The notes: generated from the letters alone by a model not told the origin. Numbered from the stretch's first letter, positions 46,609 to 59,300 are shown. The stretch: 64,000 nt of DNA from Kappaphycus alvarezii (GCA_002205965.3 NADL03000454.1:248001-312000), one strand, 5' to 3'. Numbers and translations: made by a program.

Positions 46609-48412
46609 TAGCATAACATAACATGGCACAGAGGGACCCTGCAAGCATGTTGTTTTCTCTTGTTGTGCATCCATTAGCAACAGAAATTGCCCAGCAGACA
46701 GCTTAGTCTACATAGATGGTATGCGGACGACTGCACTCTCATCGGCACTCATACAGAGCTCGAGAGGGCAGTCGACATCCTTAGCTCCAGAGGACCTGAC
46801 CATGGCTTATATCTGAATCACGCAAAAACCCGTCTGTTCTGGCCGCACAGGCTCTTACCTGCACATTGCCACTATTCCACCGCTTCCCAGTTGAGAACTT
46901 TTCCACCGACGGCATCGACCTTCTTGTGGCCCCAAATAGGTCGTCACAGTTTATGGAAGATTTTCTCAACGAGAAAATCAGGAGCTGCAAGCACACTTTG
47001 TCGCTGATTGACGGTATCGGAGACGCTCGAATTCGGTTCCACCTTCACCGGGTATGTGCATCCGCTTGCAAGCTTCAACATGTGGTGAAGCTAACTCCGC
47101 CGAGTGTGACCACTGCCACTGCACTGAGATTCGACGACGACCAACTCGAATTTTACGCAAGCTCTAGCAACGTGCCGATGACGGATGCAGTTCAACAGCA
47201 GGTATCCTTACCTCTCCGCTATGGCGGTCACGGCTTTACACCTATAGCAACACTTAATTTCGCAGCATATGCTGCGAGCATAATTGACGTCGAGCTGCTT
47301 CGGAGCCCTGAGGACAGTGGTGAGACTGAACACCGATACGCTGAAGCAGATACACACCTCCGAGAGTTTGTCCGTCGGCTCCCTGCGTCCGTCACCAATG
47401 ATGGCAGTCTTCCGGAAACTTTGACAGCGGCAAGCCTCGCAGCCAAGCCCGATAGGACATACAACATTCTGTGTCGAGCCTGGTGCGAGTCTGCTGCAAA
47501 TTTCTTCTAGAGGGACGACGAATGGAAGAGGTTGCCAAACCCCATATCGCATTCAGAAGCAGATATTCGGCGAAGAATTCGACGTCATGCATACTTGGAA
47601 ACGCAGGCAAGGGCCTTCCTCACCTTACACCCCGCTATAGTCAACCGAACGTCCAACGAGATGTGGACAGTGATGCTACGCCGTCACCTAGGAGTCCGCG
47701 TGTTTGACGACACCGCACCGCTGCAGTGCGCTGAGTGCCATTGGCCCATGGATCTCTTAGGGGACCATGCAGCAGACCTTTATAGCAAAGGTCTCGGGTG
47801 GACCAACCTGCACACAGCAGTTGTGAGAGTACTTGGGAGAGAGCTGTTTAAAGCAGCAGGAGTTCGCGTCTAATATGAGGTCAAATACCTACTCCTCGGA
47901 CTGAATGCGCGACCCGCAGATATTCTGGTGCACCCGCGATCCGACGCATTGAACACCCTGCCCCCTCTTCCAGTGGCCTACGACATCACCCTATCGTCGC
48001 CATTCCAGGAGTGCGATATGTCAATGGGAGCACGAAAAGCGCGAGCCGTTGCCAACGCAGCAGACAAGCGAAAGTGGAGGGACCTAGCCACAAAAGTGGC
48101 TGCCATTTCTGGCGACGTCCTGCCTGGAAGATCAAGATTAGGATGGGATTTTGTGCCGCTGGCCTTTGACTCGTTAGGATCACCCTCTGAGACATCATCA
48201 AAGGTCATGGAGAAATACGCGGCAGCTGTCGCATCGCGCGCCGGATATTCTACGGGGGGCATGAAGACCCGCTTAAACCAGAAACTTAGCTACGCTATTT
48301 GGTCCACAAGCGCGGCGTCAGTATTACGTCGTGCCCCGCAACACTCAGAAGTTAGTCACCCTATTCAAAATTAATTTTGTAGCGACTTCGCAGTGTTGCA
48401 CATACATATTAC
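46609..48412 (+). mobile_element. 5'-truncated RLE-type LINE (RT to 3' end)
   Basis: The copy begins inside the reverse transcriptase (AQRDPASMLFSLVVHPLATE), followed by the catalytic RWYADDCTLIG (46712-46746), the thumb (GLYLNHAKTRLFWP, then IRSCKHTLSLIDGIGDARIR) and a connection region (LRYGGHGFTPIATLNFAAYA). Next is a zinc-finger motif CAECHWPMDLLGDHAADL, whose last ligand Cys is replaced here. The endonuclease-like region has NARPADILV and VAYDITLSSPF, and the end is RRAPQHSEVSHPIQN. This RT + CCHC + R-PAD-I...D arrangement is that of R2/CRE-like elements with a C-terminal restriction-like endonuclease (RLE). Four or more stops and shifts inactivate it. Confidence 0.82.
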
Positions 48413-48913
48413 AGTGATAAGAACAAATACGTAAGATGACCCAGACGAGGAGCATGCTTTCGACTCTCTCGCCGCGCCCTGTAAGTCAACCTCTGGGGCG
48501 ATTGAGACCCATGCGAAATTGATATCGCGACGACTGTTCTGCACACCAGCGGCGGCCCTTGACCACCTGCGGCAACGAATCTCGTCGACCATATGGTCTA
48601 CCTTTGCAACATCGATCCTAGCGCGTACTCCCAAGCTGGGCAGCGACGAACTTCAACTATCTTAGCTTACACTGTCAGCTAGGCTGGTACGCCTTTTATA
48701 ATTCATGAAGTAAGGATAATTACACAGACGAGGAGCCCATGATTTACGGTATTACTGTATTGATTTCCGCGATAAAACAAGATTTCGGTCGCCAACTGTG
48801 GGCGAACAATTGCATTGCCATCATCTCGCTGAGAAAATCATCCCCAACAACTGAATCGAACAACCAGCTCAGTTTAACGACTCCGGAGACACCGCTACCA
48901 AGTTCGACCTACT
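48413..48913. other. Upstream region of the uL18 gene
   Basis: No coding signal. It contains the probable promoter and leader of the ribosomal protein gene. A CA/CT-rich stretch (48850-48910) precedes the ATG. Confidence 0.4.
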
Positions 48914-49378
48914 ATGGGTCGTATACGCGTACGACGCCCTCCCACCCAGACGTACCGTTTACTCTTAAACCTAACCAACCGGCACGTGCACGCGCAGTTG
49001 GTAGATCGCGCGGCGGGTCGGGTAGTAGTTGCAGTGCATACGACGGAACGGACGGTTCGGGAGAAGATTTATGAGGGGAGGGAGATGGTGAGGGGGGGTT
49101 ATTTGACGGGATCAGTAAAGGCGGCTGGTTTTGTGGGGGAGGAGTTTGGGCGACGAGCTAGGGAGATGGGTATTGAACGGGTGTATTGGAGTGGTGAGGG
49201 AAGGTATCATGGAAAGGTTAAGGCGTTTATTGATGCTGTAAGGGGGGGCGGGGTGGAGACACTGAGGGGACCCAGGTGGGATATGCCGGAGGAGGGTGCA
49301 GAGGGGAACGGTGGTGAGGAAGTGGACAAATTGGAAGTCCAGGGAAATGGGCAGGAAAACAAGCTTAGTGACCATTAA
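48914..49378 (+). CDS. Ribosomal protein uL18, probably mitochondrial
   Basis: A 154-residue uL18/L18 family protein of the large ribosomal subunit, which binds 5S rRNA in the central protuberance of bacterial-type ribosomes. Visible blocks are YRLLLNLTNRHVHAQLVD, AGRVVVAVHTTERTVREKI, VKAAGFVGEEFGRRAREMGI, ERVYWSGEGRYHGKVKAFID and AVRGGGVE. They match the family pattern of a first strand 'RL.v..sn.h..aqv.D' and the 'YHG+vka..da.R..G' end. A Gly/Glu-rich tail of about 40 residues follows. The short form and lack of a long eukaryotic extension exclude cytosolic uL18 (RPL5). Mitochondrial is preferred because plastid uL18 is usually plastid-encoded in red algae. The N-terminal segment (MGRIRVRRPPTQ) is basic and could import. 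The gene is intronless and a LINE relic lies on each side. Confidence 0.72.
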   Translation: MGRIRVRRPPTQTYRLLLNLTNRHVHAQLVDRAAGRVVVAVHTTERTVREKIYEGREMVRGGYLTGSVKAAGFVGEEFGRRAREMGIERVYWSGEGRYHGKVKAFIDAVRGGGVETLRGPRWDMPEEGAEGNGGEEVDKLEVQGNGQENKLSDH

Positions 49379-49730
49379 TTAGGCTTTGTCCGGTGAAAAG
49401 TGGTCGAAGAGCCCGGCCTCTAACGATTGGTATCACACCATTGTCATGCTAGCCTGTGCCTGACAGTGTGAATGGATGGTAGATCGTGAGGCGTTAAAGC
49501 ATAGAAGTCTTCAGGAGTTGATTACTAGAGTAGTCACCATGAACAGAGAATTAGCATTGGTTTTCAGGTGGACTAAACACCATTTGTTTCTATTGCTTCA
49601 GTGGCAGCAGCGCTACAAGTCCTGTAGAATAATTGGTTGTGGATTGCGAGGAAAAGGTGTAGAGCCGGTCCGTGCCGCGTAGTGTTGGACGCGCAGCGAG
49701 CAAGGAAACTATCTGAATTCGTCCATCACT
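49379..49730. other. Short spacer after uL18
   Basis: No recognised gene or repeat. It presumably holds the 3' end of the uL18 transcript. Confidence 0.4.
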
Positions 49731-49734
49731 GGTG

Positions 49735-52300
49735 CATAGATGTGCGACGCCGCAGAGCACTCGAAAAAACTCAATTTTGAATAAGGTGACTGAACTCTAC
49801 GTGGAGTGCGGCTCGACGAATAACGCACGCAGCACACGTTTACCAGAATGCGTCGCTAAGCTTCAGATACAGGCGAGTCCTCACCCCTCCTGTCGAGCAT
49901 CCGCTGCGAGATGCGACAGCTGCGGCGGATCTTTCTATGACCTTGGATGTTGTCATAGATGGTGACCCTAACGAGTCTGAAGCTAGCGGGACAAAATTCC
50001 ATCCCACCCCCAATCTTCCAGCCAGTGCCTCTCCAGGAATGGCTGCCGCTTTCGTCGCCAAGTCCCTCGTTATCCTCTTTTCTGCAGCATTGGCAAAGGC
50101 TCGCGCTTCCCGTGCTGCCATCGACATATAGCTGTCCTGGAATGGCAATGATACAGTGACGTCATACGCCTCCAGGAGAGGGTGCGGGGTGTTCGCTGTA
50201 TCAGATCGCAGGTGCACCAGAATGTCTGCGGGCCGTGCGTCCAGTCCAGGAAGCAGGCACTTCACCTCGTACTGGAAGCCGACTCCTTCTGCCTTGAACA
50301 GCTCTCGGCCATATACCTTCACCACTGCTGCGTTCCGGTTGGTCCATCCGAGGCCTTTAATACAAAGGTCTGCGGCATAGTCTCATAAAAGGTCCATGGG
50401 TTTGTGGCACTCCGCGCACCGCAGCGGTGCAGTGTCATCAAACACGGGAACTCCCAGGTGGCCAAGTAGCATGGCAGTCCACTTCTCTTTGTCCGTTCTG
50501 TTAACCACAGATGGATGCGCATTGAGGAAGGCTGCAGGTGTCTAAAGACATGCTCGATGGCGGATCCTTCGCCGAATATCTGCTTCCGAGTGCGTTGCGG
50601 GTTTGGGAGACCTCGCCTATTTATCATCCTTCCCGGACGACTATGCTCCCGACTTGCACCAAGCTCGATATAGAATGTTGTGTGAATTACCAGGCTTGAC
50701 AGCAAGGCTGAGCGCCGTCAGTGTTTCTGGAAGGCCCCCATATTCGTTAGGAACCGACTGATAGAGCCATCGGACGAGCTCCCAGAGGTGTCATCCGCTT
50801 CCGCGTATCTATTTGCACGGTGTTCCGGCGCACCAGGCTCGTCAGGGCATCGCAATTGATCGGTATCAGTTATACTCGCCGCATATGCTGCGACCTTGAG
50901 CGTCGCCACAGGTATGAAGCCAAGTACCCCTTAGCGCAGAGGTAGGGACACCTGCTGTCGAACTGCACTTGTCATTGGCACAGTATTTGAGCGCGAGTAA
51001 AATTCATTTGCTCTTCGTCAAACCTTAGGGCAGTGATTGTGGTCACATCTGGCGGAGTTAGTTTCATCACATGTTGAAGCTTACATGCCAAGGTACACAC
51101 CCTCTGAAGGGGAATCGAATGCGAGCGTCTCCAATACCATCTATCAGCGACAACGTGTGTTTGCAGCCGCTGATTTTTCATTGAGAAACCTCTCTATGAA
51201 CTGGGCCGATCCATCGGGGCATTGAGAAGGTCAACGCCTGCGGTGGAAAAGTTCTTTCTTGGAAAGCGGTGTAGGAGTGGCAATGTCCAATTACCTTCTG
51301 GCGTGGCCAGAAGAGACTTGTTTTTGCCGGATTCAGATATGAGCCATGGTCAGGTCCGCTGCAGCTAAGAATCTCGACTGCCTTTTCAAGCTTTGCACGT
51401 GTGCAAATGAAAGTGCAGTCATCCTCGTACTATCTGTGTAGACCGAGATGTGTTCATTCGGCAGTCTCCGTTGCCGATGGATGCACCGCAAGGGAAAACA
51501 TCAGCATGCTTGCCGGGTCCCCTTGTTGCATCCCTTCTTGGCTGTGGGATGTCTTCTGGCCACGCCAGAAGGCAATTGGACATTGCCACTCCTACAGCTT
51601 TCCAAGAAAGAACTGGTCCTTGGATGTCTTGCGCGGACGGTACAGGCAATATTAGTGACGCGGCAGCAAGTTTATCATGGGTTCTCTCGAGAACCGATTG
51701 AAGGCGTTATGAGCATCCACGGACACCATGGCATACTATTCCTGTTCGCCTTGGCGCTCGACTAGTTTCCGTACTTCGTCCGCAACGGACTCATTTCCGC
51801 AGGTCGCGCCACTGGCTACTTGCAGGGGTGTGAGGTAATTCCTCGTGCCTTCCACTGTTTGCGGTAGACGCACCTTTGTTGCCCCCTGGCCGTTGCAATA
51901 ACAATGGGGCGGATCTTATCTGGCCGAGGTTGGATGGGCAGTAGAGTCCCAGAGGAGATCAGAGGGATTGTGTGTTCCGGAAGCCACCGCTGGGTTAGTC
52001 TAGTCACAACAGCAGATACCACCGAGATGCCTGTCACCCTTGCTTCAGAACTCACAGTTGCATTGGCCAACAAATGAAGGAGCTGCAGAGACATTCTGTC
52101 CGGGCCCGATGCGGAGTTTGGGTTCAGGCGACGGAATGCACGTAGAACCGCCTCTTCGAATGTCCATCGGGAGCGGGAGATATCTCGCTTCAATGGCTAT
52201 CACCGGAGACTGTGATGCTAGGTGCAACTCTAGCAGACGTGCTTTAACTTGCGGGTCGCGCACGTCAGCGATTCGCGAATGATGTAGTGTACGCACGCCT
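49735..52300 (-). mobile_element. RLE-type LINE, longest copy, decayed
   Basis: On the minus strand the start of the reverse transcriptase is present: FRRLNPNSASGPDRMSLQLL, then PIQPRPDKIRPIVIATARGQ (52140-51890). The palm follows with SVDAHNAFNRFS (near 51720) and GMQQGDPASMLMFSLAVHP (near 51500). A corrupted catalytic YEDDCTFIC is near 51420, then GSYLNPAKTSLFWP. The C-terminal part has KCLLPGLDARPADILVHLRS, EAYDVTVSLPFQDSYMSM and STGGVRTRLYLKL (50260-49850). It belongs to the same family as the 46.6-48.4 kb copy. It is broken by many stops and indels. The upstream limit is uncertain. Confidence 0.8.
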
Positions 52301-53279
52301 GTATTGCGTGTTTGCGGCCAAGTGGGCGGCTCGGCGGAACCTGGTGTCGTGCCTATTGTCGCTCAGCTATGGGCGACGCCGGAAGATTCGCTCTTCTCTG
52401 ATCTGATGGGCTTGAATTGCCTCTGTCCTAAGTTAACTCCATTCGCCTGCGTTGGCGTCACGGATGCCATCGCAGAGTCCCTGACCTTGCCTTGTCTGCT
52501 ACCGCCATCCGGCTTCCTCCTGCATGAAACGTCGCAAGACTGCAGTGGGGAGAAGGTATATCCAAAGGAAAGCAATGCGGACTGCCTCAGCACCCCTTGC
52601 GTTGGCAGTCCGCGGAAGAGTCTTATGAGTAATATGGCGAGACTGCGCATGCAACTGCCGGGGATGCGGTCGAAGATGTGGGACGGCCGGAGCGGGCTGT
52701 GCAGCGCGTCGTGGGCCGATGGAAGGGACCGGGACGGCAAGGGATGGTGTTCTCCGGACCCCATGATGATGACGGTTACGAGGAGTGGCCCAGTGCGGGG
52801 GCTACAGCGCGGACCAAGTCGGCCGCGTGGTGGGAGTCAGCGGGGTCATGGACCAGCATAGATCTGCCGGGGCGGACGAGTCGCCAGTTGGCAGGGGGCA
52901 GGGGGTCGACTGGGCGAGTCGGGGGCTGGGCCGGATTGGTCGGCGGGGTGTCCGTAGCTGCGACGGAGGGGAAAGTGGACACCACGAGTGTGTTGGCACA
53001 GTCGGCAACCGCGGCGGTGTTCTCAGCAACAGCGGCTGCGGAGCAGCGACGCTTGGAGATGCGGGTGGTGGGGCGGCGACGGCGGAGGGCGGGTGCGGTG
53101 GGGGTCGCGGCCGGGAAATGGGCTGCAGACGTCATGGAAGGTGGTGGCGGTCGTGGGGCTTGTGGGGCGTTTTTGTGCATTTCAGCGGGAGCGGGAGCAG
53201 ACGGGCGCGGGGAAGGCGCGTGTTGGGAGGGCGCGTACTCAGGCGTGTGTAGAGGCTGTAGAGGCGAGTGTCGGGGCGT
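52301..53279. other. GC-rich stretch of unclear origin
   Basis: Strongly GC-rich. All frames are open by composition and give Pro/Ala/Arg-rich or Gly-rich translations on both strands. On the minus strand one 176-residue frame includes NWRLVRPGRSMLVHDPADSH. This could be the 5' part of the LINE at 49.7-52.3 kb or the 3' tail of the one at 53.3-55.1 kb. I cannot assign it. Confidence 0.3.
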
Positions 53280-55110
53280 GTTCGGGGGCGAAATGAGGGC
53301 ATCCATCGTAGAATTTTTCGAGAAACGCCACTACAAAGGCGTAGACGCGCGGTAAGGTGGTAGCGGCGACTTCGATTAGCCGGGTGATAGCTCCCGTCAA
53401 CGGTTGAAAGTGCACTCAGGGTGTCAAATTCGAGCGGCACGAAATGCTGCTGGACCTGGAGGGCCCGGTCGGCGTCCTCGGGAAGGAGGAGTGCGTCGCA
53501 CACCCTCCGCTGGAAAGTCTTTTCAGTTCAATTTAATTGCATCAGCGAGCTCAGCAGCGCTAGCAGAATTCACTGCTGCGTGTCGGATCGTGGCAGAGGC
53601 AAACGTGGACCATACCGTGCAGTCTATGCAGTAGGCTTGTCCGAGGGCAAATCATGGACGAGGGGAAGGGTTGGAAGAGTATATCGGCGGGGCGATCGGG
53701 GGTTCCAACCACAAGTCAACAGGAAGGGGAACTTTCTGTTGACATGGGAGACCGGCGGGCTTGAACAAATGTCTGGCGAAAAGGTTCCGAATGGTGTTGT
53801 GCCGGTGCACAACGCCATAGCCAGACTTGCAGATCGAGGCGTAATCACCTCGGTGGTCCATTGGAGCACGCCAATCTTGGCAACGGATCGGGGCTAACGA
53901 GTCGTCAGGGGAGGTCCAGATGTCGTCACCGCATAACTGACAAACATCGTTTGTGGACCTTGGAGGTGGCGGAGGGATGGGCGGTGAGAAGGGCGGAGTC
54001 GCCGTGGGCGAGAAGGGAGTGCGGCGAGCACGTCGGCGGACAGATGCGGCGCTGCGGTACTGAGGGTTACTGTGGGAGTTCCAGATGTCATCCTCCCAGA
54101 ATTTCCGCGCCTCGGTTGCTCGCAGCATCTGCACCAGAAGGGAGAAAGGCGATCTGTGCGCTGGGCGAGTACTTGAGGCTCGAAGGGGCCTATAGCCATG
54201 GTCAAAGCGCGGGAGCCGGAGGCGCTCGGGGAGGAGTGCGACGAAGCCATGGAGAGAAAGGCGGGAAATGCGACTATAAAGGGAGGGCTGAGGATGGTCA
54301 GGGCCAGTGGCTCGGTGCTTAGCAGCGGCTATCAGGCTTGCGGCGTAGGAGACATGGATATTACTTCCAAGTGGTTGGAATCCATGCCCGCCGAACCTGA
54401 CGGGGTGTGTGACCTGTGAGCGAGCGGACGTTGTGACGGGGACGTGATTTAGCCGGGCATAGGTCTCCATCTGGAGGTCATCAAACCGGATCGCTAGGGG
54501 GAATGAAATGTCCGTGGGCACAATGCGAAAATGTGTAGAATGCGACAGACCGTCGAGGTGACTCGGTGGAGGTGGAAGCAGGTGCGGGCGTCTGGTATTG
54601 CGTCGAGCAAGGTCTGTGCGGATCTGCAGCTGTCTATAGAGGCCCGGAGTTGTTGGCGCATGAAATCATCGGAGCCCAGTGGGGCGCTGAGAAACGAAAT
54701 GACATTCTCAGACCCCAGGGGGACAGGGACGGCGTGGGTAAGGGCGCGGAGGCGGATTGGGCGCATGACGGGTCAAAAGGCGCGAGGAGCGAAGACCTGC
54801 AGGATCGGAAGCGCCTTTGCAACTTGCAGGATTCGACCAATACGTGTGCCCTCGTCTGTATACTAGCGGTTCAACAGAAGGTGGCATTCCGCCCCTCGCG
54901 ACTGGAGAGGAAAGAGCGGGGATGGGATGGTAGGACGAGAGGGGGAGGGGCACGGGCATGGATCATGTTGATAAACCGGCAAAGGGTCGGGGTGTGAGAC
55001 GGGAGAGCTTGCAACATGCGCTGACAAAAGAAGGTATTAAATGCATTTGTCGCATCAGCAGAGACCATAACGACGTCAGAGTGCATACCATGGCGTTTCA
55101 TGATCGCGCA
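53280..55110 (-). mobile_element. Second RLE-type LINE subfamily, decayed
   Basis: Minus strand: VSADATNAFNTFFCQRMLQ (55050-54995) from the RT palm, then SAPLGSDDFMRQQLRASIDS (54690-54630), IPDARTCFHLHRV, IRFDDLQMETYARLNHVPV and RFGGHGFQPLG. Then come EARKFWEDDIW, a zinc-finger-like CQLCGD...CQDWRAPMDHRGDY with VVHRHNTIRNLF (53835-53790), and after a gap AAELADAIKLN and FVPLEFDTLSALS (53440-53410). The order is that of the other LINEs but the sequence is clearly different and more GC-rich. The YADD region appears deleted. The His-His/Asn after the finger is like the RHN motif of R2-type proteins. Confidence 0.72.
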
Positions 55111-56301
55111 AACATCATGAATGCAGGGGTCTGGGCCTGAGTGGACAGCGTTGGCCTACTGGGAGGGGGTGTTGGTGCAATCGGCATTGAGAACAATGAA
55201 ATGACATTCCTTTGAATTTGATCTGCGCTTAAAAATGTGCGAATGGCTCAAGGGCCGTGAAGGGAAGGGTCATTGAGGCGTTGGATGAAAGAAGAATTCG
55301 AGGCATTTGGTTTTCAGATGGACAAAAGAGGATGCTCCTGTGTTGTTTGGGTAGATTTTCTCAATGTGAGGTTGAGAGTAGGTTGCAGTAGTGTGGGTAG
55401 GACGAAATGTGTAGATGTGCAGTGGTTTGGAGCGAATGGGTATGGTGGCATCAGTAAAGGGGAGGGATTCTGTGCCGATGTGCAAGTCTTGCGCCGAGTT
55501 GTGATGTTCCTGCAAAGCGTCATTGTGCTCTTGTGCTCTTGCGCTCATGACGCTCTTTTTCGTCGTCCACTGCGATTGCAGAGTGGGATCAGAGTGTGAT
55601 GAGGTGCGAAATGTCGCATCCGAGGTTGAGACACATACTTTTCGGTTGAGCAGCGCGGTGCGGTCCCAAGAGTTTCGGGGGACAAGATCGCAACGTGCCG
55701 TGCACGGAAGAGGGGTACCTGGCACGAAGAGCATATTTCTCAGCTTCAAGCTCCCTTTCTCTGCAAGGCAATACAGTACTGTACTGTACTTGAATAACTT
55801 TACAGCATGATTCTCAAGACTTGAGACTCAAGTCCACTGCAGGTGTTGTACTGTACAGTACAGTATATGTAGTACAGTACATACTGTACAGTAGTACAGT
55901 AAATGCTTATCGACGGGAGGGACTGTGCGCTGCAAGACGTAACGGCGTGCAGACGCAATTCGGCGAAATCAACACAAAAAAAGACGTTCGAAAGGGCTCC
56001 CAAAGTTTAACGAATAGAAGCAAAATTTTTCGAAAACGAGCCGACGATTCAAGTCAATTCACGAGGACAGCCTGTCCATTCCTCTGAAATAATTGATCCG
56101 AAACAAACATAAACTCAACCGTTTTCTTCAAGTCTCGATTTTCCATCTACACCGCACCATCTCTCGCACAAGCAATTATTAGACACATTCAACACTTCCG
56201 AGTCCGCCTACCCAAACCCTACTGCTGTACTCCCAGACCACTCCACCCATACGCACCACGCCGCGACCCATTGCAACTCCCTTCCACCCCTCTATCAAAA
56301 C
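55111..56301. other. Intergenic region upstream of the SAP-domain gene
   Basis: No gene supported. The last 200 bases are CT/CA-rich and likely form the leader before ATG 56302. TACAG clusters are listed separately. Confidence 0.45.
55771..55903. repeat. TACAG/CTGTA palindromic cluster
   Basis: Two clusters: 55771-55790 (TACAGTACTGTACTGTAC) and 55848-55903, a longer run of alternating GTACAG, CTGTAC and AGTAC units with several overlapping palindromes. They lie about 400-530 bp upstream of the SAP-domain gene. Confidence 0.75.
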
Positions 56302-59300
56302 ATGACCGAACGCACGCCCCCCGCCTCCCATTCCTCACGCTACAATCTTCGCCAACGTGACCCGCCCCCGACCCCGCCTACCCCCTCTGATAAACCCAAA
56401 CCAAAGTCCTCCACAACCGCCCCACCGCCCATCACACGCCGCCTTCGTTCCGCATCCCGCCCGCCTCACCCGTCCGCCACCCCTAACATGCCTCCCAATC
56501 CCTCCTCCTCCACCGCTTCTCATCGCACACCACTTCGCAGATCAACTCGACGATCCAACATCTCCTCCCCTCTCCCACCCAGGCCGTCTCCCTCTCCGTC
56601 GTCCTCTTCCCGTACCCCGTCACGTCGACAGCCTCCTCGCAATGCCTCCAGGCCTCAAGTCATCACGGCATCTAGTCCCGCTCCTCGTAGGGTCACTCGA
56701 AGTATGCAAGAGCCTCCTCCTACTCCTGCCCCTGTCACTAGCCCTGCGTCACGTCGTACCTCCAGTCGTCGGAGGCCTACTCTTGTGTTGGATCATAGTA
56801 CCATTCATCAAGCTTCGGATAATGCCCTCCAACACAACCTCAATGAGACTCTTGCCAGCTCGCAGAGAGGAGACCCACCTTTTACACCAAGGCGTTCCCG
56901 AAGGGTGTCTAGTCGCGACAGTGACACCCAACGTCCTATTACAAGTTATACAGGGCAGATGACCGAAGATGTTACCGCTGAACATCGAGCAGATGCCACC
57001 CCGAGACGTCAATCAACGAGGTCAAAGAAGAGTGCCGAGTACAGCGAAGACAATGCTGATCACTCGATCTCTGAGGGCGTGCAAGCTACGGGTACCGTCC
57101 CCGATCTCGATGAGTGGAGGTACATTGATATGCGTCAGGAATGTGTGAGGAGGGGATTGAGTTCCAGAGGAAGAAAAGCCGAATTGAAGGAACGCCTTTT
57201 GAAGAGTTGGCAAGTCCACCAGGATGGGGATGAGTCTGCTGCACATAAGGATACTAATTCGAGCGAGAGAGGAACGAACAGTAGGGCCGGAGACGCTGCC
57301 AATGTCGCTAGGGACATAGCAAGTGACCAAGTCGAGCAGGACGTGAGTGGAAGTGAATCCTCCGTCAAGATTCGAGGGACAAGGAAAGGAAGACCAACAA
57401 ATCATCAAAGGACAAGCGCAGGATCTGAGAGTGGAGGTAAACTATACGCTCAAGATACAACGACTGAGAAAAGGCCGGAAGCAAATAAGAGAGCAGACGT
57501 CTCTCGTGCAGCGCAAACTCACAGGGCAAGTGATGACGCACAGTTGGAGGGTCATGTATTCGATGAAGGCGACGAGAAGATGCATGTAGATGTATTGGTT
57601 TCGGGAGAAGGCACCGAGTATGTGGTGAATCTCCATAAGGATGCCCAAAAGACCGCAGCATCTTGTGGTAAGGCGCCTTCACCCGTAGACAGTAAGGACA
57701 AAGGTGAGCTTAGCGGGAAACCACCGTCCAGTTCGAGGGGTGAGTCGCCGGAGAGACTACGGAACCCATCTCAATCAGAGCGTGAAGCAAGCGCTCCCTC
57801 GAATGCCGAAATTGGGCAGCTCGTTTCGCGTGGGAACAATTTGGATAAGCAGGCTGTAACAGAGAGTCTTGGTAAGGACCCAATGGAAGACATTGGAGTG
57901 TCAGAAAGATTGCCCACAGCTGAGAAGCGTTTTGATTCCCAAAAAAATGATAGTCAGCTAGGGATGCCCCCTGAAGCAAACGCCTCGCAGCTCGAAACCA
58001 CAACTGAAACTCCAAGGATTGACAAGGCACCTCGGAGTGGAGACTATGAAAACGCAGATAATGCGAAAAACGAAACGGGTGGCGCGATCGTTTCTGGGAG
58101 CTTACACAGGAACCATATCGACGAGGTCGGCAAAGTCGTTAATTTTGAATTTCAAAGCGTTTTTGCAGCTCATTCACGGCAGAAAAAAGCCTCATCCGAC
58201 GACTGCGTTGCTAAACCTGTTATGAATCTTGGAGAGCACAATAATGTGGATGCAGGTGGCAAAATCATCGCTCACTGCGCAGAAGAAACCGAACAACAGG
58301 AAACACCCATGGAAAGTGAGACACATGGTAAGGCGGCAAGTAATGATCAACCTCTTGAAGACTATGGCGCAAAGTCCGAGGTCGGCTCTGTCGTTGAAAA
58401 CGAAAGAGCCGCCAAGAGTCGTGATGATCAAGAAGCGAGTAATTTCGCCTGTATTGAGGCTCCAGAGCAAACTGAGGTTGCCGATATGACGAGTACCGCT
58501 CCAAAGGGAAGGAACCTTACTATTGGAAAGGACCGCAGCGCCCCAGACTTGCCGAGAAATTCACAAGATGGAGCCAAGAATTCCGTGGTTCTAGATACTC
58601 ACGTGCATGTAGGAAATCAGGTCGCCTTACCTGCCGCACCCGTACCTAATAATGGAGGTAAGGATTGCGGAAATGGTAGCGGAGCATCCCCACTTATCAA
58701 CGTTGCGCAGAGGAGTGGGCCCGCACCGAGGGGCTCGAATGAGGAAGAAAGTGCAAGTTTGGAGAAGCCTGCCCCGCGAAACTCTGTGCAGGTGCAGCCA
58801 TCAATCCTTGATACTACCAGTGCCTTTGGTACTTCGCATGCACAAGAATCCGTCTCTTTACCTGTGCAAACTAATTCAGAAACTGCAGGATCTGGTACAA
58901 AATGTACTACCGCCCAAGGAGATATTGCAGCTGGCGTCTCCACGAGGGATGAAGGCAGGGCAAAGATCGACATCCACTCTACCTTGGACAGTGACCCCCG
59001 GGTTGTATCAGAACAAAAGCCGACAACAGCAAGATCCACTGGGCCGTCGTTCCCACACTCTCAGCAACAAAAACCGGCTAATCAGGTTTCAGATGAAGGC
59101 ATGGAGGATGTGCGAATGATACCTATTCACGGAAAGGATACCACCTCTGGGCATATGAGAGGTATGGATACGAGTGCAGATTTAGCTGAGAGGGAACATC
59201 ACGTTCCTGAACGCGAAAAGCTGCCAGGGGGCTCCGTCTCGTGTAAGAATATGGAAGCAGAGTTAATGGGTGGCATGCATCAGACAGAGGCAGACGATTT

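Noticed and set aside
52678-53355. Long plus-strand Gly/Arg-rich frames in the GC-rich stretch
   Set aside because: All frames are open there because stops are rare in GC-rich DNA; minus-strand LINE remnants flank it on both sides.
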